Shown: positions 21,896 to 33,264, numbered from the stretch's first letter. The stretch is 64,000 nt of DNA from Diphasiastrum complanatum (GCA_029204225.1 CM055092.1:85631878-85695877); one strand, 5' to 3'. Notes: generated by a model from the letters alone, not told the origin. Made by a program: numbers and translations.

Positions 21896-23277
21896 GGTCA
21901 ACCGCACTTCTGTTGGTTTGGAGTGGAAGCCATCGTCAAATTTCAGGTATCATCCTTTTACATATGTTGTTTGACTTCCATGAAATGCTAGAGAAAATTG
22001 TTGTGTCATTTTTCTTGAAAGCTATTTTAGGAGTTGGGATAAGAAATGTGTACTTTGATATTATGAAGCAGATTAAGAGTGTTTATTCTCCAAGTATTAT
22101 AAGGAAAGATTTTTTTTATACTTAGAGAATTGCCATTTTGCTATGGTCATTTAAGTGTGAAGTTTGAAAGGTACATGTGTCTCAGTATTGTAATTTCACC
22201 CTATCTCCCTTGAATATAGGAGGAATATAGGAGGTGGGTCCATACTGGACATAGTTGGAATACACCATTTAGAGCTAAAATCTCAACCTACTTGCATGTC
22301 TACTTAGGATACCCCGTTGGAATATACGGATCCTAGTTACACACTAGCAAACATTTGAAAACCAAGATGTTTTGGTGGTTGTACAACACACTTGACACAA
22401 ATCTCTCTTTATCAAGAAAATAATCTACCTTTTGTCATAGAGAGGTCAAAAGAAATACATGAATGAGTGTATTAAGTCATTAGAGACTGGAAAGACAAAC
22501 TTTATAACTCTCGTTGAAAACTGAAAAAATTATTGACTGATGTAGGATACTCTAGAAATCCATTTCGATGAAAATCTAAAAGATGTTTCACTTGAATCTT
22601 CCCATAAGATTAGATGCTCACAATCTAATCCTCTTTTAGAGAGCGGTGTGTTTTGCATTGTCTTGAAAAAGTGAGAAAGGATCGTTATGTGAGATATCTC
22701 ATGCATCACAAATCCAGAGTTGTCTTTAGGGAAGGTGTTTCAACCAACCATCCGCTAGGACATGATATTCCATATACTAATACATCCCATTTGAATATTG
22801 TTCTATAGGTTGGGTTGAAAATTATGTCCGTCGACGAATAGTGTCTCTCCTAGGAGCACCTAGACTCAAGGAGATAATGGGATCAACTGAGCCTTGCATC
22901 CTACCCATCGTGAACCTGAGAAGAATGAGAGATATCATAATTCTTATCCTATTCTAGAGGATAGAATCTTGATGGAGGTATAGATCTTAACACTCCAATA
23001 TCCCACCCACTAGAGAACACCTTAAGTATGATTGTTCTTTGTCACCTGACTCAAAGTGAGTTGAAGATATTGATTTCTTACTATCATTTGGTGACATTTG
23101 TCAGTTGATCCGGAGAGGTATCTTGAATCATCATTTCTATTTCCCTTAGTTCTATCACTATTTATAACCAAGGGATGTCCTAACGTGACAAATAAATACC
23201 TCCATTAGTATCCTTTGAGGTAAGATCTAACAAGATGGTAGGAGACCTACTGAGAACCATTAGTAGTCCCTAACACT
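21896..23277. other. No gene seen
   Basis: No convincing coding, repeat or RNA gene. Immediately precedes a gypsy gag piece, so it may include that element's LTR or leader. No primer-binding site was found. Confidence 0.35.
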
Positions 23278-23465
23278 GTGGGAGAACTACCCAAGCTCAA
23301 AGGAGCAATTCGTGAGTATCATGGAGCTCCATATGAGGATGCCGAGTTTCATATCAATGCCTTTTGGACCGCCTACCTTATACACATAATCAATGCTCCC
23401 CACCATGAGATGAAGTTCTTTGCACTCACTTTGACTGGGTCAGCCAGGAGACTGAGAGCAAATTC
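23278..23465 (+). pseudogene. Ty3/gypsy gag fragment
   Basis: The frame reads LKGAIREYHGAPYEDAEFHI, NAFWTAYLIHIINAPHHEM, KFFALTLTGSARRL. This is the retrotransposon gag core, with the characteristic F..AL..GSAR pattern preceding the expected W. It ends near residue 62, where minus-strand copia sequence begins. Gag is the particle protein. Only about 60 residues survive. Confidence 0.6.
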
Positions 23466-23467
23466 TT

Positions 23468-23935
23468 GGTTAGATTTGGAACGTGGAGAACGTTGGACAA
23501 CAACTTGACTTCACCTCTTTTGAATTCAACTCTGACTGTTCCTTTACCTTTGATTGAATGTGATGAGTTGTCTCCAAGTTGCACAACTCGAGACTGGGTG
23601 AAAGACTTATAGTCCTTGAACCAATCGTGATGGTGAGTCATGTGTTGAGTTGCTCCGGAATCTAGATATTAGGAGTCAATATCCTATTGTTCTCCGACTT
23701 TGGTCATGAAAGCTGCTTCATCTTCATCTTCTTCTTCTTGTTACTGATTTGAGTGACTGGTTGTAGCACTATGTGCTTGTTGTTGGAACTGCTTATTCTT
23801 TTCATTGTTGTACTTTAAAGTTCGGCAGCCCTTGATTTTGTGGCCAGTGCTCTTACAGTATCTGCAGAAAAGTTTCTACACTGGTTGGAATGATGAATAG
23901 CTTGATTTCGATCCTGGACCAGAATTTGGTCCAGA
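23468..23935 (-). pseudogene. Copia gag zinc knuckle and protease, minus strand
   Basis: Reading from 23935 downward: a Ser/Gln-rich linker, the zinc knuckle CRYCKSTGHKIKGC near 23866-23825, then the protease active site DSGATQHMTHHHDW near 23665-23625. The rest of the protease follows (LLSNVLHVPNLTKNLLSVS) to about 23468. Frames are broken between knuckle and protease. It is preceded on the same strand by integrase, the reverse of normal order (see findings). Different family from A and B. Confidence 0.8.
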
Positions 23936-24182
23936 CTACATGTTTTTTGCAAAAAGTCCTATTCTTCCTTTTAGCCACTCCATTTTGTTGTGGGGTCCTT
24001 GATGCTGTATACTCGCTCTTGATCCCATGCTCATCACAAAAGGCCTTGAACTTGGTAGATATGTACTCACCACCATTGTCACTCGTTAAATACTTGATCC
24101 TTGTGAAAAATTGGTTCTCTCTTGCATTCTTGAACTTGATAAAGGTATCATACACTTCATATATGCAGTAGGGAGGGAGCAT
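23936..24182 (-). pseudogene. Copia integrase core fragment, minus strand
   Basis: Reads YDTFIKFKNARENQF, YLTSDNGGEYISTKF (catalytic Asp in SDNGGE), IKSEYTASRTPQQNGVAKRK (catalytic Glu position of the DDE core replaced by Lys in AKRKNRT, normally AERKNRT). It is then joined directly to gag linker sequence. The amino end and the first catalytic Asp are absent. Non-functional. Confidence 0.85.
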
Positions 24183-25070
24183 TTGGTGAAATTCTAGAAT
24201 AGGATATAATCGTACGGTTCAGGGAGTTTTGATTAGCACTCTACTATGTTTTCTTTCTTTTTGCTCTTCATGTGTGTTTAGGGTTTAGGGTTTAGGGTGT
24301 GTGTGTGTGTGCATGTAAGTCTGATGCCATTCGTTTATGTTTCATGCTTACTACTTCATGCTACGATAAGTCATAGTTTATGTGTTACATATTCGTTTAT
24401 GTTTCATGCTTTAGTTCATGTTTCATGTTGTTAGTTTCATTTTGTTAGGTTTCAGGCTTACATGATTTGATGTTGCTTATAAGAAGTGTGAGAGAGAGAG
24501 CGAGAGTGTGTATAGATTTGACTTAGAGTAGGTGGGTCTATTGACTATATACCGGCCCTTGTTCCGAGGTTTGCTGTTCCGAAGAACAATAGTATCATTT
24601 CTGATTTTTTTTTTGTTGAACTTGCAATTTTGAGTTGCTTTTTTAGTTGCAATTTTGAGTTGTTTTCTTTGTTGGACTTGGAATTTTGAGTACTTGTATA
24701 TGTGTTTGGTAGAGTATATATCATGAGATAGAGAATGAGAGAAGAAAGAAAATGAGAGAGAGAGAGAGCTAAAGGTAATCAAAGCTCCCAATTCTAGGAA
24801 GGTGTGTGGCCCTTGTTTTCTTCCATTAAAGACGTGGTTCAAATGTTTTTTGTTGGAAGTTCCACAAGAAAGCCCAAACACCGCAGGTAGGGAGCATGTG
24901 GTGACATTCTAGAAACGGATATAATCGTATGGTTCGGGAGTTTTTATTAGCACTCTATAATGTTCTCTTTTTTTTCTCTTCGTGTGTGTGTGTGTGTGTG
25001 TTTCATGCTACTAGTTTATGCTATATGTTATATGTTAGTTTATGTTTCATGCTTTTCTTCTCAAATCCTA
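24173..25070 (+). repeat. Two direct copies of a 180-bp repeat with microsatellites
   Basis: GGGAGCATTTGGTGAAATTC...GGATATAATCGTACGGTTC...TTAGCACTCTACTATGTT (about 24173-24300) recurs with few changes at about 24888-25010, spacing about 717 bp. Each copy ends in a (TG)n run. The first also has TTTAGGG units. AG-rich microsatellites lie at 24488-24500 and 24752-24766. Could be LTRs of a small element or a tandem unit; no coding inside. Confidence 0.65.
24277..24297 (+). repeat. Interstitial TTTAGGG telomere-type repeat (3 units)
   Basis: Three perfect TTTAGGG units followed by GTGTGTGTGTG. Too short to be a telomere; consistent with a plant genome. Confidence 0.8.
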
Positions 25071-25979
25071 ACATATCATGGTTATAGAGTTTAGTTTACT
25101 TTTATTGCTCTTAGTTTAGGTTTCAATCATATTTAGTGTGTGTGAGAGAGAGATACCGAGTCAAAGGTATGGGGACAATATCAGTAGATAAATACATTTT
25201 CATCCATAAACAACAATAAACCCTAAACTTCAAATAACAATAATGAGACCCTAAACTTTGATAAACCCATGGGAAATAAAATAAAGAATTAAACCATGAG
25301 GGCAAATTAGGACGTACAATGAATTCTTGGAATATTAATGATTAACCAAATCCATTTAGGATACATTGTACGGGGGCTCACTGGCACTAGAATCTAGTTG
25401 TATGGGCCAATTGGGTGTTTCATCTAGCTATGATGCCACCAAAGAGGCGCCAAGGAGACTGATGGTGTGCAAGCCATTCACATCCTTGAACTTGAGGGTT
25501 CACAACGTTAACATCAACAAGAGAAAAGGTTACAGCTACTTCAAACTTAATAATTATATATGTTTGTTTAGATTTAAACAAGTATCAATGTTTTACAGAT
25601 GAAGACCTTTTCTATTGTAGATCTTCCTCTGTCACATGTTGACACTTGTTTGAATTTAAATAAACCAGATGCAACCACTTAGATTTATTAAGTTCAAAGT
25701 AGAAACATCATTCTCTCTTCAATTTCGCTAAGCATCAGATTCAAGGACTGCTAATGGCTCACATAGCATTTTGTTGACCTTACTGTGGCCCTCTTTTGTG
25801 TCATCATAGAAGAAATACACAATCATTGCATACAAGTCACTTGTAGGGCCAATGAGCACCTATTACAGTGTAGTCCTCAATGTGGATTAATTTGGACATC
25901 ATTAATATTACAATCATTAATTAATGCACCCTTCATTTTCCCTCATAGTTTTGGCGTTGTTCATTTTTCTCACTGTTTA
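25071..25979. other. No supported gene
   Basis: A 78-codon frame at 25366-25602 (MYGGSLALESSCMGQLGVSS) and a longer frame from 25785 lack recognisable motifs. The second is out of frame with the better coding candidate that follows. Confidence 0.35.
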
Positions 25980-27000
25980 GACAAGGTAGACTTTTCAAGC
26001 TTGATGCTTTTGTTATGGCTAACAAAAAGGATGGAATGGAAAGGGAGATTGGTCTCAACTTTCCAAAGTTACCTTTTAGCATCAATAAGATTGGTGGATC
26101 TTATGCAGAGTCTAAAAAGCTTCCTTATGCTAGATCTAGGTCAAGATCTAGTATGCTTCTTGGAGATGTTCATCTTTGTGCTAACTTGGCTAGTCTTGAG
26201 GATAATGATGGAGTTTCAATGGTTCTTCATGGCAAGTGCAAGCATGCAAAAGGTAAGGAAATAGCTAACTTCATCAATGGAGGTGAAGGTTCTTCCTTGG
26301 AAAAGGTTGTTTCTAATGATTTCTTTGATCATATAGAAAAGGATGTTGCTAGGTGCATTCATGAAGGAGGTGGTTATTCTACATTCTTTTGTGATGAGTC
26401 CAAGGAAGTCATTTTTGCAGCAAGTGGAGTCACATGTCTTCATAAAGAGAGTAGATAAAATGGTTCTATCAAGAGACTTGGTGAGGGAGATAGTCACAAG
26501 TCAAGAAGAAGAGAAGTATGTGAAGAGTTCAAAGTAGGATGTACTTTGAAAGATTTAATTGAGAATGATAGTGAGGAAGAATCATTATCATATGAGTCCT
26601 TACCTAAAACATTAAGTAGAAGTTCTTGTTTGAAAGAAGAGAGTACTTCAATCATTCTTATGTTGAAGGTACTAATCATTTTTTCATGGCTTCTAATGTT
26701 TTTGAGGTTTCTACTTCTTATGATGCAATCATTAAGAGGGAGTCTTATGAAGGAAAGATCAATGAAATATTGGTTCTTGGGAAGATCCAAGTCATGGATC
26801 TCACATCTCTTCATCAACTCAAAGGATTCTATGATTATGAATTGATCACTCATGATCGAGATGGCAAAATGTTGGTTGGAGAAGACTACATGGAGCAAAT
26901 CGAGATGCAATTTCTTCAAGGCAAGGGAGATCTCATTGGTGAGCTTATTGAGGTTTGTTATGAGCTCAAGAAGGCTGAATTTATTAGGTTTGATACTCAT
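25980..27000 (+). pseudogene. Unknown protein, decayed reading frame
   Basis: Plus-strand reading gives coherent protein-like sequence: LFRQGRLFKLDAFVMANKKD, then GGSYAESKKLPYARSRSRSS (basic), VHLCANLASLEDNDGVSMVL and FINGGEGSSLEKVV up to TAA 26456-26458. It stays in the same frame to about 26640 with one more stop. A frameshift then leads into an acidic, helical carboxy part (KINEILVLGKIQVMDLTSLH, LITHDRDGKMLVGEDYMEQI) ending at the family C LTR near 27005. I do not recognise it. It lies outside the LTR (beyond its 3' end), so it is older flanking sequence: a host gene relic or an ORF of another element. Confidence 0.45.
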
Positions 27001-27007
27001 CTTCACC

Positions 27008-27484
27008 TAGACAAAACACACTATGGAGCAACCACCCAACCAAGTAGAAGCAACCAATCAACTCTAGAAGCTTCACCCCCAAGCCAAGGAATAAGAAGCA
27101 TGAAGGTAGAGTGAAACCATGGCAATGAATCAATGACCACAATGAGGAGTAGGGCAAGTTTGGCCTCAATATATAGAGCCAAAAGCAACTTGGGCACATA
27201 GCCATGCATAGCCTTAATTTTTCTATACATAGATTCACCTAGAATAGAGTCCTAATCATGGACCAACTATTCATAGAATTGCTATTGATAACTCTACACA
27301 TTCATACATTATCTCATACCTTGTCTAAACTCCATTTAGTGTGTTCTGGGCCTCACAAGGATATTAGCTACTTTCGGGTCACATCCAGTATGAAGTGGCA
27401 TAACTAACAACTTGATTTACTGGAGTACCGTGTATCTAAGACTAAGAGTATACTGAATCCTACTTACCGGTCATGGAGATGTCA
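27008..27484 (-). repeat. Family C LTR, minus strand (3' LTR position)
   Basis: Inverted match of 6290-6700 including the CCTTGTGAGGCCCAGA phrase (27341-27356), the TATA region and the SW-rich end. On the minus strand it starts TGACATC at 27484, just after the purine tract AAGGAGGGAAGAA (27498-27485). That suggests a 3' LTR whose element lay to the right. The end near 27008 is truncated relative to the 6730 copy. Confidence 0.7.
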
Positions 27485-27956
27485 TTCTTCCCTCCTTAAA
27501 CTGCTTCTATCTTTAGAAGCTCACTAAACAGGAAATAATAACAAGAACAAATCTTTTAACTCTCAACATCAACCTAGAAAATCATTATCCTTACTTTACT
27601 TTTCACATCAAACAAGTACTTAGAGATAATCCTATTTTCCAACTGATAATTTCTACACTAGAGTACAACTCAGGTTTGAAAAGTACACTAAGCGATAAAT
27701 TTTTCATCTGGGTTATATTCACCACAAGTTAGTAACATCACCTTCCTGTAAAGCACTTACATAAAACACTGAGTGAAACAACCTAACTTAAGAGGTTAAA
27801 GTTAAAGAAATAATAAAATAATTATAATTACAGTCTGAAATTATCCACAACTATGACAGATAATTCATTATCTTTCAAGTACACATATCCTTAGAATCCA
27901 AATTCTAAGATATGATAACTCATTCAATTAGAATCTATGGGAGAATCATTAAGATA
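27485..27956. other. No gene seen
   Basis: Should be the 3' interior of the family C element on the minus strand. No coding recognised. Ends at the truncated family A LTR. Confidence 0.4.
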
Positions 27957-28075
27957 CCCAGGTTGCCGTTGGTGGGACGCGTGTCCCGTCGACTTGCCTC
28001 GTGGCGAGGCCAACTGATCCTTATCCACTGATAGGACCCACAGACAGTAACACAATGATTCTTCTTTAATTCTAA
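27957..28075 (-). repeat. Family A 3' LTR, truncated, minus strand
   Basis: Inverted match of the first 120 bp of the LTR at 56206. Starts TTAGAATTAAAG at 28075 after the purine tract AAGGGAGAGAG (28086-28076) and stops after GGCAACCTGGG. Confidence 0.85.
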
Positions 28076-28131
28076 CTCTCTCCCTTTAAGTAGAGTCAAC
28101 TTTTTATACAGTCATATACATAGCTTTAAAG

Positions 28132-28890
28132 TCAACAAACTTTAAATACAAAAAGCTTTGATCTAAACTTATCAAACTTTTCTCCAGTATGTGGCTTAGT
28201 GAAAATATCAGCTAGTTGTTCTTCTGTGCTAAAATGAACAACATGAATTTCACGACTCAACAGCCTCTCACGTATAAAGTGATACCGAATCTCAATGTGT
28301 TTAGTTCTCACATGGAACACTGGATTCTTTGCTAGCTGAATGCCACTCTGACTGTCGCTATGTAATGTCATGGGATTTTTCTGCTTCATGCCAACTTCCT
28401 ACAAGATTTGTCTCAACCATATAGCTTCATGTGTTGCACTACACATTGCCTTATACTCTGCTTCTGTGGTGGAAAGAGCAATTGTACTTTGCTTCTTACT
28501 GGACCAGGAAAAGCAACTACCACAAAACTGGAATACATACCCTGTGGTGGATCTATGATCATCATAGTCACCTCCCCAATCCGCATCCACATAGCCACAC
28601 AACTCAGGTAAACCATCATGCTTCTTGTAAATCAAGCCATACTCTGAAGTGCCTTTCACATAACGCAAAATGCATTTAGCTACCTTCCAATGCATTTTCG
28701 TAGGTGCTGCCATAAACTGACTTACAATGCCAACAACATAGCATATATCTGGTCTAGTCGTGGTAAGGTAAATCAAGCTCCCTACTAACTGTCTATACAG
28801 CGTAACATCAAATGACTGTGACTCATCAAGCTTAGAAAGCTTCTTACCTAGTTCAATAGGAGTGTTTACTGGTTTGCAATCCTGCAACAT
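28132..28890 (-). pseudogene. Copia RT end and RNase H (family A), minus strand
   Basis: Reads from LQDCKPVNTPIELGKKLSKL (28887) through YRQLVGSLIYLTTTRPDICY and the RNase H core with CGYVDADWGGDYDDHRSTTG, STIALSTTEAEYKAMCSATH to QIL. A single TAG (28401-28399) replaces a Glu codon. The same frame continues EVGMKQKN, HSDSQSGIQLAKNP, EQLADIFTKP and SKLFVFKVC to the stop at 28132. All RNase H acidic residues are present, so this is the best-kept RNase H in the window despite the one stop. RT catalytic part is missing here because the element is broken at 28890. Confidence 0.92.
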
Positions 28891-29529
28891 ATGGATAATG
28901 GAACGTCTGTTTCACAAGCAAATGGTGAGGTGTGCAAGATCAAGGGGATAGGCACCGTTTCAATCCAACTACCTAATGGCAAAAGCAGGACGATTAGGGA
29001 GGTACTTTACGTACCAGGTTTGAAGAAAAATCTACTTTCTGTTGGGGTCATTACTGATCAAAAGTTGAAAGTAGAATTTGCCCATGATCGTTGCTTTGTG
29101 AAGGATGTGAATCAAAAGTTCAAAGTTATTGTGGATGGAATAAGAGAGCCCAATGCAAAATTGCACAGGTTGAATGCTACAATCAAGGGACAACATGGAT
29201 TTGTATCATCCGTTCCTTCGCAAACTGAGTTGTGGCACAAGAGGCTTGGTCACTTGAACTTGGGAAGCCTCAGTTTGATGAGGAAATTGGAGATGGTAAC
29301 AGGATTGCCTACTATAGAAGACCACTTGAAATTGATGTGCGAATCATGTGTATATGGGAAGCAGCATCGAGAGAAGTTCAATAAAGGTGGTGTTGCAAGA
29401 GCAAAGAACATCCTGGATTTAATCCACACAGATTCATGCGGGCTTATGAGGACCATGTCCTTAGGTAAAGCCTTCTATTTCATGACCTTTATTGATGATA
29501 TGTCACATAAGACGTGGATCTACTTGTAA
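28891..29529 (+). pseudogene. Copia protease end and integrase start (family A)
   Basis: An uninterrupted 212-residue frame. It starts inside the protease region (DNGTSVSQANGEVCKIKGIG, LYVPGLKKNLLSVGVITDQ), then linker, then the integrase zinc finger LWHKRLGHLNL...CESCVYGKQHREKF (HHCC), then the first core strand with the catalytic Asp (LIHTDSCGLMR) and YFMTFIDDMSHKTWIYL. It is cut at a stop at 29527. It lies head-to-head with the minus-strand RT/RNase H piece with no spacer. The same segment also exists inverted at 33470-32840. Confidence 0.9.
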
Positions 29530-30783
29530 GTTCAAAGGTAACACCTTTTGCTTAGTTCTAGAGCTATCAGGCCGATCCTTTTACAAGCCCTATTGTTTTC
29601 TTTGTACTTGATAATTAATGATGTGAATAGATGTGTTTTGGCGGTGGTGTGCGAGAGAGCAATTCTACTTCTTGCCTTGAAGAACTTAATGTTGTGTTTG
29701 TCTAATTGAATCGATCCTTCTAAGTTTTTCAACTTTGTACCAGAGCCTTGGGGTGATTGCAATCAGTGGGCAACGACGAGAATCAGATTTGAGAAAAAAT
29801 CTATAGTGAATTTAATGACGGTGAAGGCTTTGAAAGTAGAGCTTTATAGCAGCAACTGGATTCGAGTGGCAACTTTGGTGTATCAAACCAAACAATTAGA
29901 GATTTATAAAATTTCTCAAGCATATGAAAAGCCTTCCACTACACTTGTGTTTCGAGTACTTGTTTGAATCAAAGTCTTGGGTTAACGGAAATCTGAAAAT
30001 TTTCAGAGAAGAAATTCTTGAGGAGGAGTTTGCAGTTGGTGTGTGCTCTATACTCCACCGATTGACGAACTGTTTGAATCAGTGCATTATTTGTAGTGGG
30101 GCAACCTCAGTGGAAGAGGTTTTGTCAGAAAGTCATGAAAGAGGCAAAAATTTGCTGAGTATAAGTTTGGATTTCACAGCACAAAAACACGAATCTGTCC
30201 CCACACATAACACTTTTGGAAGCTGTAAAGTGGTGGAGGGCACCCAAGGTGGTTTAAGCTAGCCGTACAAGGACGTGGAGGGTCGGGGGTCAGAGAAGAT
30301 GTTGTGTAAAGGTTTTGCTAAGCAACATTTTTCATGCTTCTGATAATGATGCTAGATGGGATTTACTAGCTCCTTGCAAGTGGCATGACATACAGAAAAT
30401 CTATGGAAAAATAAGCTCGTAAAATGTCTTTCGGATTGTTTCACAATTGTTATAGAGAAATGTTTGGAATATTCAGTGTTAGCGATAATCGTGATGTGTG
30501 TTCTGTTCTTCTTTAAATTTTTTTCCAATTAAGTATTCGATGATATTCTACTCTTGCCGACTCAAAATCCAAAAACATAAGTCTTCTGCATACGATCATA
30601 GAAAATGATGCTGATTTTTGTCCATTCTTTTGTAAGCAGACTGTCCTATGATGACGTGACCTATGATTGCAAATGGGTAGTCACACAACCACAACTCATT
30701 CCTATTAATATACATGAAATCCAGTGAGACATATGATAGCTTATCACAAACAATTTTTTTTTTTGTTTTTTCTTTGCTCTATA
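29530..30783. other. Non-coding; possible LTR end, PBS and leader
   Basis: At 29735-29746 TTTGTACCAGAGC loosely resembles the copia PBS TTGGTATCAGAGC, so 29530-29734 may be an LTR end and what follows its leader. A 112-codon frame at 29924-30262 has no recognised motif. A T-rich tract ending TCTTTGCTCTATAG (30770-30783) borders repeat R1. Confidence 0.3.
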
Positions 30784-31197
30784 GTGGAAAAGCTACTCCA
30801 CATGTAGAGAAGAAAATGAATGAAGTGTCTAGGTTGGATGATATGTCTTTGATACTCTTTTGCATGAATGTACAACTAATAAAAGTGCTATCAAAGAATG
30901 CATTAATTGAATTAGAAAACTTATTGACAATATTTTCAATATGAACATATCGATTTTACATGAATAACATAAATGAAAAAAATGTTGATAATTGTATCAC
31001 ATGTGCTGGACGTTTAGTGGTTCAAAAAATTGGAGCCATTTTGCTACTTTCTCCATGCTAGGGAGCACCAAGATATCATGTTCGGGAGGCACATGCCTTT
31101 GAACAAGTGATTTTTGAGAACTAAAACCATTAATATCAAGAGGTTTTAGGAAGGTTGGGCTCTTTTACATATACTTTTGTCCTGTAATTGTTCCATG
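30784..31197 (+). repeat. Dispersed repeat R1, copy 2
   Basis: About 414 bp matching 5129-5534. Begins exactly after a polypyrimidine tract ending in AG and ends TGTCCTGTAA against family A pol. The encoded frame (ATPHVEKKMNEVSRLDDMSL) is kept open for 50 residues with few changes. Confidence 0.85.
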
Positions 31198-31677
31198 AGG
31201 TCTTTCTTATCATGTCTATCATCTCTTGATTATTTCCCGTAATAATCAACTCATCAACATAAAGAGCAATCGAAGCAACCATACCATCAAAGCATAAGAC
31301 ATATAGATGGATTAGAGTGTGTTCTCGCCATCCCCTTTGAACAAAAGCAGACATCAATCCCGCTATACCACGCACGTGGCGCTTGTGTAAGACCATAAAG
31401 CGCTTTCTTCAAGCGACGTGACGTACTTAATTTTCATGCCCTTCGCTACAAAGCCTTCAGGTTGATCCATGAACACTTCTTCTTCTAACTCACCATTTAG
31501 AAAAATAGATTTCACATCCATCTGATGCAAAGGCCAACCAAAATCTGAAGCTAAAGCAATAAGTAGACGTAGAGTATTCCACTTACAAACTGGCGCAAAG
31601 GTCTCCTCGTAGTCGATGCCTTTATTTTGTGTGTATTTGTGCTTTGCTATACTTCCATCTGCATGGTACTTAGTCCT
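31198..31677 (-). pseudogene. Copia RT (family A), minus strand
   Basis: Reads from CKWV/TKYHADGSIAKHKYTQ (31680) through [51 protein letters not shown]. After a degraded stretch it reaches LYVLCFDGMVASIALYVDEL at about 31320-31255. The catalytic YVDD box is YVDE here, a changed catalytic Asp. Frameshifts and stops lie between 31400 and 31440. The frame ends at repeat R1. Its natural continuation is the piece at 28890-28132, so about 2.3 kb of foreign and inverted DNA separates the two. Confidence 0.88.
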
Positions 31678-33264
31678 CTATACCCATTTGCAACCAATGG
31701 GTTTCTTGCCAATTGGTGGTTCTACTAAGTTCCATGTGCTATGTTTAGCAATTGACTCCATCTCCTCTCCCATGGCCTTGACCCAAATGTCATCATCCGT
31801 CGCTTCACCATAAGTCGAAGGTTCTTTGCTTTGAATAATGCTAGATAAGAGAGCATAATTTGCTTCATACCTTTCAGGTAGTGTCTTCTCTCTTGTTGAT
31901 CTTCGTAGCTCTCCCTGGTTAGATGATCCTGGAAAGTCATCTATATCGCGGCTCTCCAACAATCTCTCAAACCACTTAGGGAGCTTCCTGTCAGGTGATC
32001 GGCTTCCTGGTGAAATTGTATCCCACGGTACATCCTTCTCCTTGCGTTTGTCACCTGCAACTTCAATCCTTCTTGCACCAAAAGGTTTGTCCCTACCTCT
32101 CCAACCTATTTCTTGAGGTTGAGTAGTAGTATCTTGAGATGTATCCTCATGTTCATCACTCGGAAGGTCAATGAATGGATCATCATCAGGTGGTATCCTC
32201 ACTATACCATCTTTCCTAGTGGATGTGTCTATCTTCTCAGCATCCTCGTCTTCATACATCTTGGATTCATCAAAGATAACATCACGGCTTATATGGATCT
32301 TGTTTTCCACTGGATCAAAACATCTATAGCCCTTCACACGATCATCATATCCTAGGAATATGCACTTGATAGCTTTTACATCAAGGTTTCGTCTCTCTTC
32401 CTTAGGAATGTGTATAAAGGCCTTACATCCAAAGATTCGCAAGTGGTCCACCTTTGGCTTCTTCTTCGTGAATGCTTCCTCAGGTGTTATCTTTGGTATG
32501 GCAATGGTAGGACTCCTATTTTGAAGATAGACTGCCGTGCTACATGCTTCTGACCAAAAATCTTTTGGTAGTTTCATCTCAGCTAGCATAGATCTGGCAC
32601 TTTCCACAATCGTACAATTTTTGCGCTCAGCTACACCATTGAGAGCAGGAGTATGAGCTTGCATAAATTGTCTTTTAATTCCACATTGATCACAAAGATC
32701 ATTAAAGTCATTAGACTTGTACTCACCTCCACTATCTAATCTTAGGACTTTGATCTTCCTACCTGTCTGATTTTTGACCAATGCTTTGAAGCTCTTGAAG
32801 TTATCAAATACATCTGATTTCTTCTTCAAGAAGTAGATCCACGTCTTATGTGACATATCATCAATAAAGGTCATAAAATAGAAGACTTTACCTAAGGACA
32901 TGGTCCTCATAGGCCTGCATAAGTCTGTGTGGATTAAATCCAGGATGTTCTTTGCTCTTGCAACACCCACTTTATTGAACTTCTCTCGATGCTGCTTCCC
33001 ATATACAAAAGATTAGCACATCAATTTCAAGTGATCTTCGATGGTAGGCAATCCTGTTACCATCTCCAATTTTCTCATCAAACTGAGGCTTCGCAAGTTC
33101 AAGTGACCAAGCCTCTTATGCCACAACTCAATTTGCGATGGAATGGACAATACAAGTCCATGTTGCCCCTTAATTTTAGCATTCAATCTGTACAATTTTG
33201 ACTGGGCTCTCTTACTCCATCTGCAATAACTTTGAACTTTTGGTTCACATTCTTCACAAAGCAA
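31678..33264 (-). pseudogene. Copia integrase (family A), minus strand
   Basis: Nearly complete integrase. The HHCC finger (LWHKRLGHLNL...) reads to LMC, where a Glu codon became TAA (33015-33013), then the same frame continues FVYGKQHREKFNK. The catalytic core carries LIHTDLCRPMR (Asp), RLDSGGEYKSNDFNDL (Asp) and ALNGVAERKNCTI (Glu). After the core come PEEAFTKKKPKVDHLRIFGC, KCIFLGYDDRVKGYRCFDP and a long acidic linker (PPDDDPFIDLPSDEHEDTSQ) to the RT start near 31680. A 430-residue uninterrupted frame covers most of it. All three core acidic residues are retained. Confidence 0.93.

Noticed and set aside
24277-24310. Possible telomere
   Set aside because: Only three TTTAGGG units followed by a TG run, in the middle of transposon-rich sequence.
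26494-27006. 170-codon minus-strand open frame
   Set aside because: Antisense shadow of the better plus-strand relic at 25980-27000; no motif.
29520-29540. GTAAGT after TACTT as a splice donor
   Set aside because: Lies at a truncation joint of copia integrase; no acceptor or continuing exon found.
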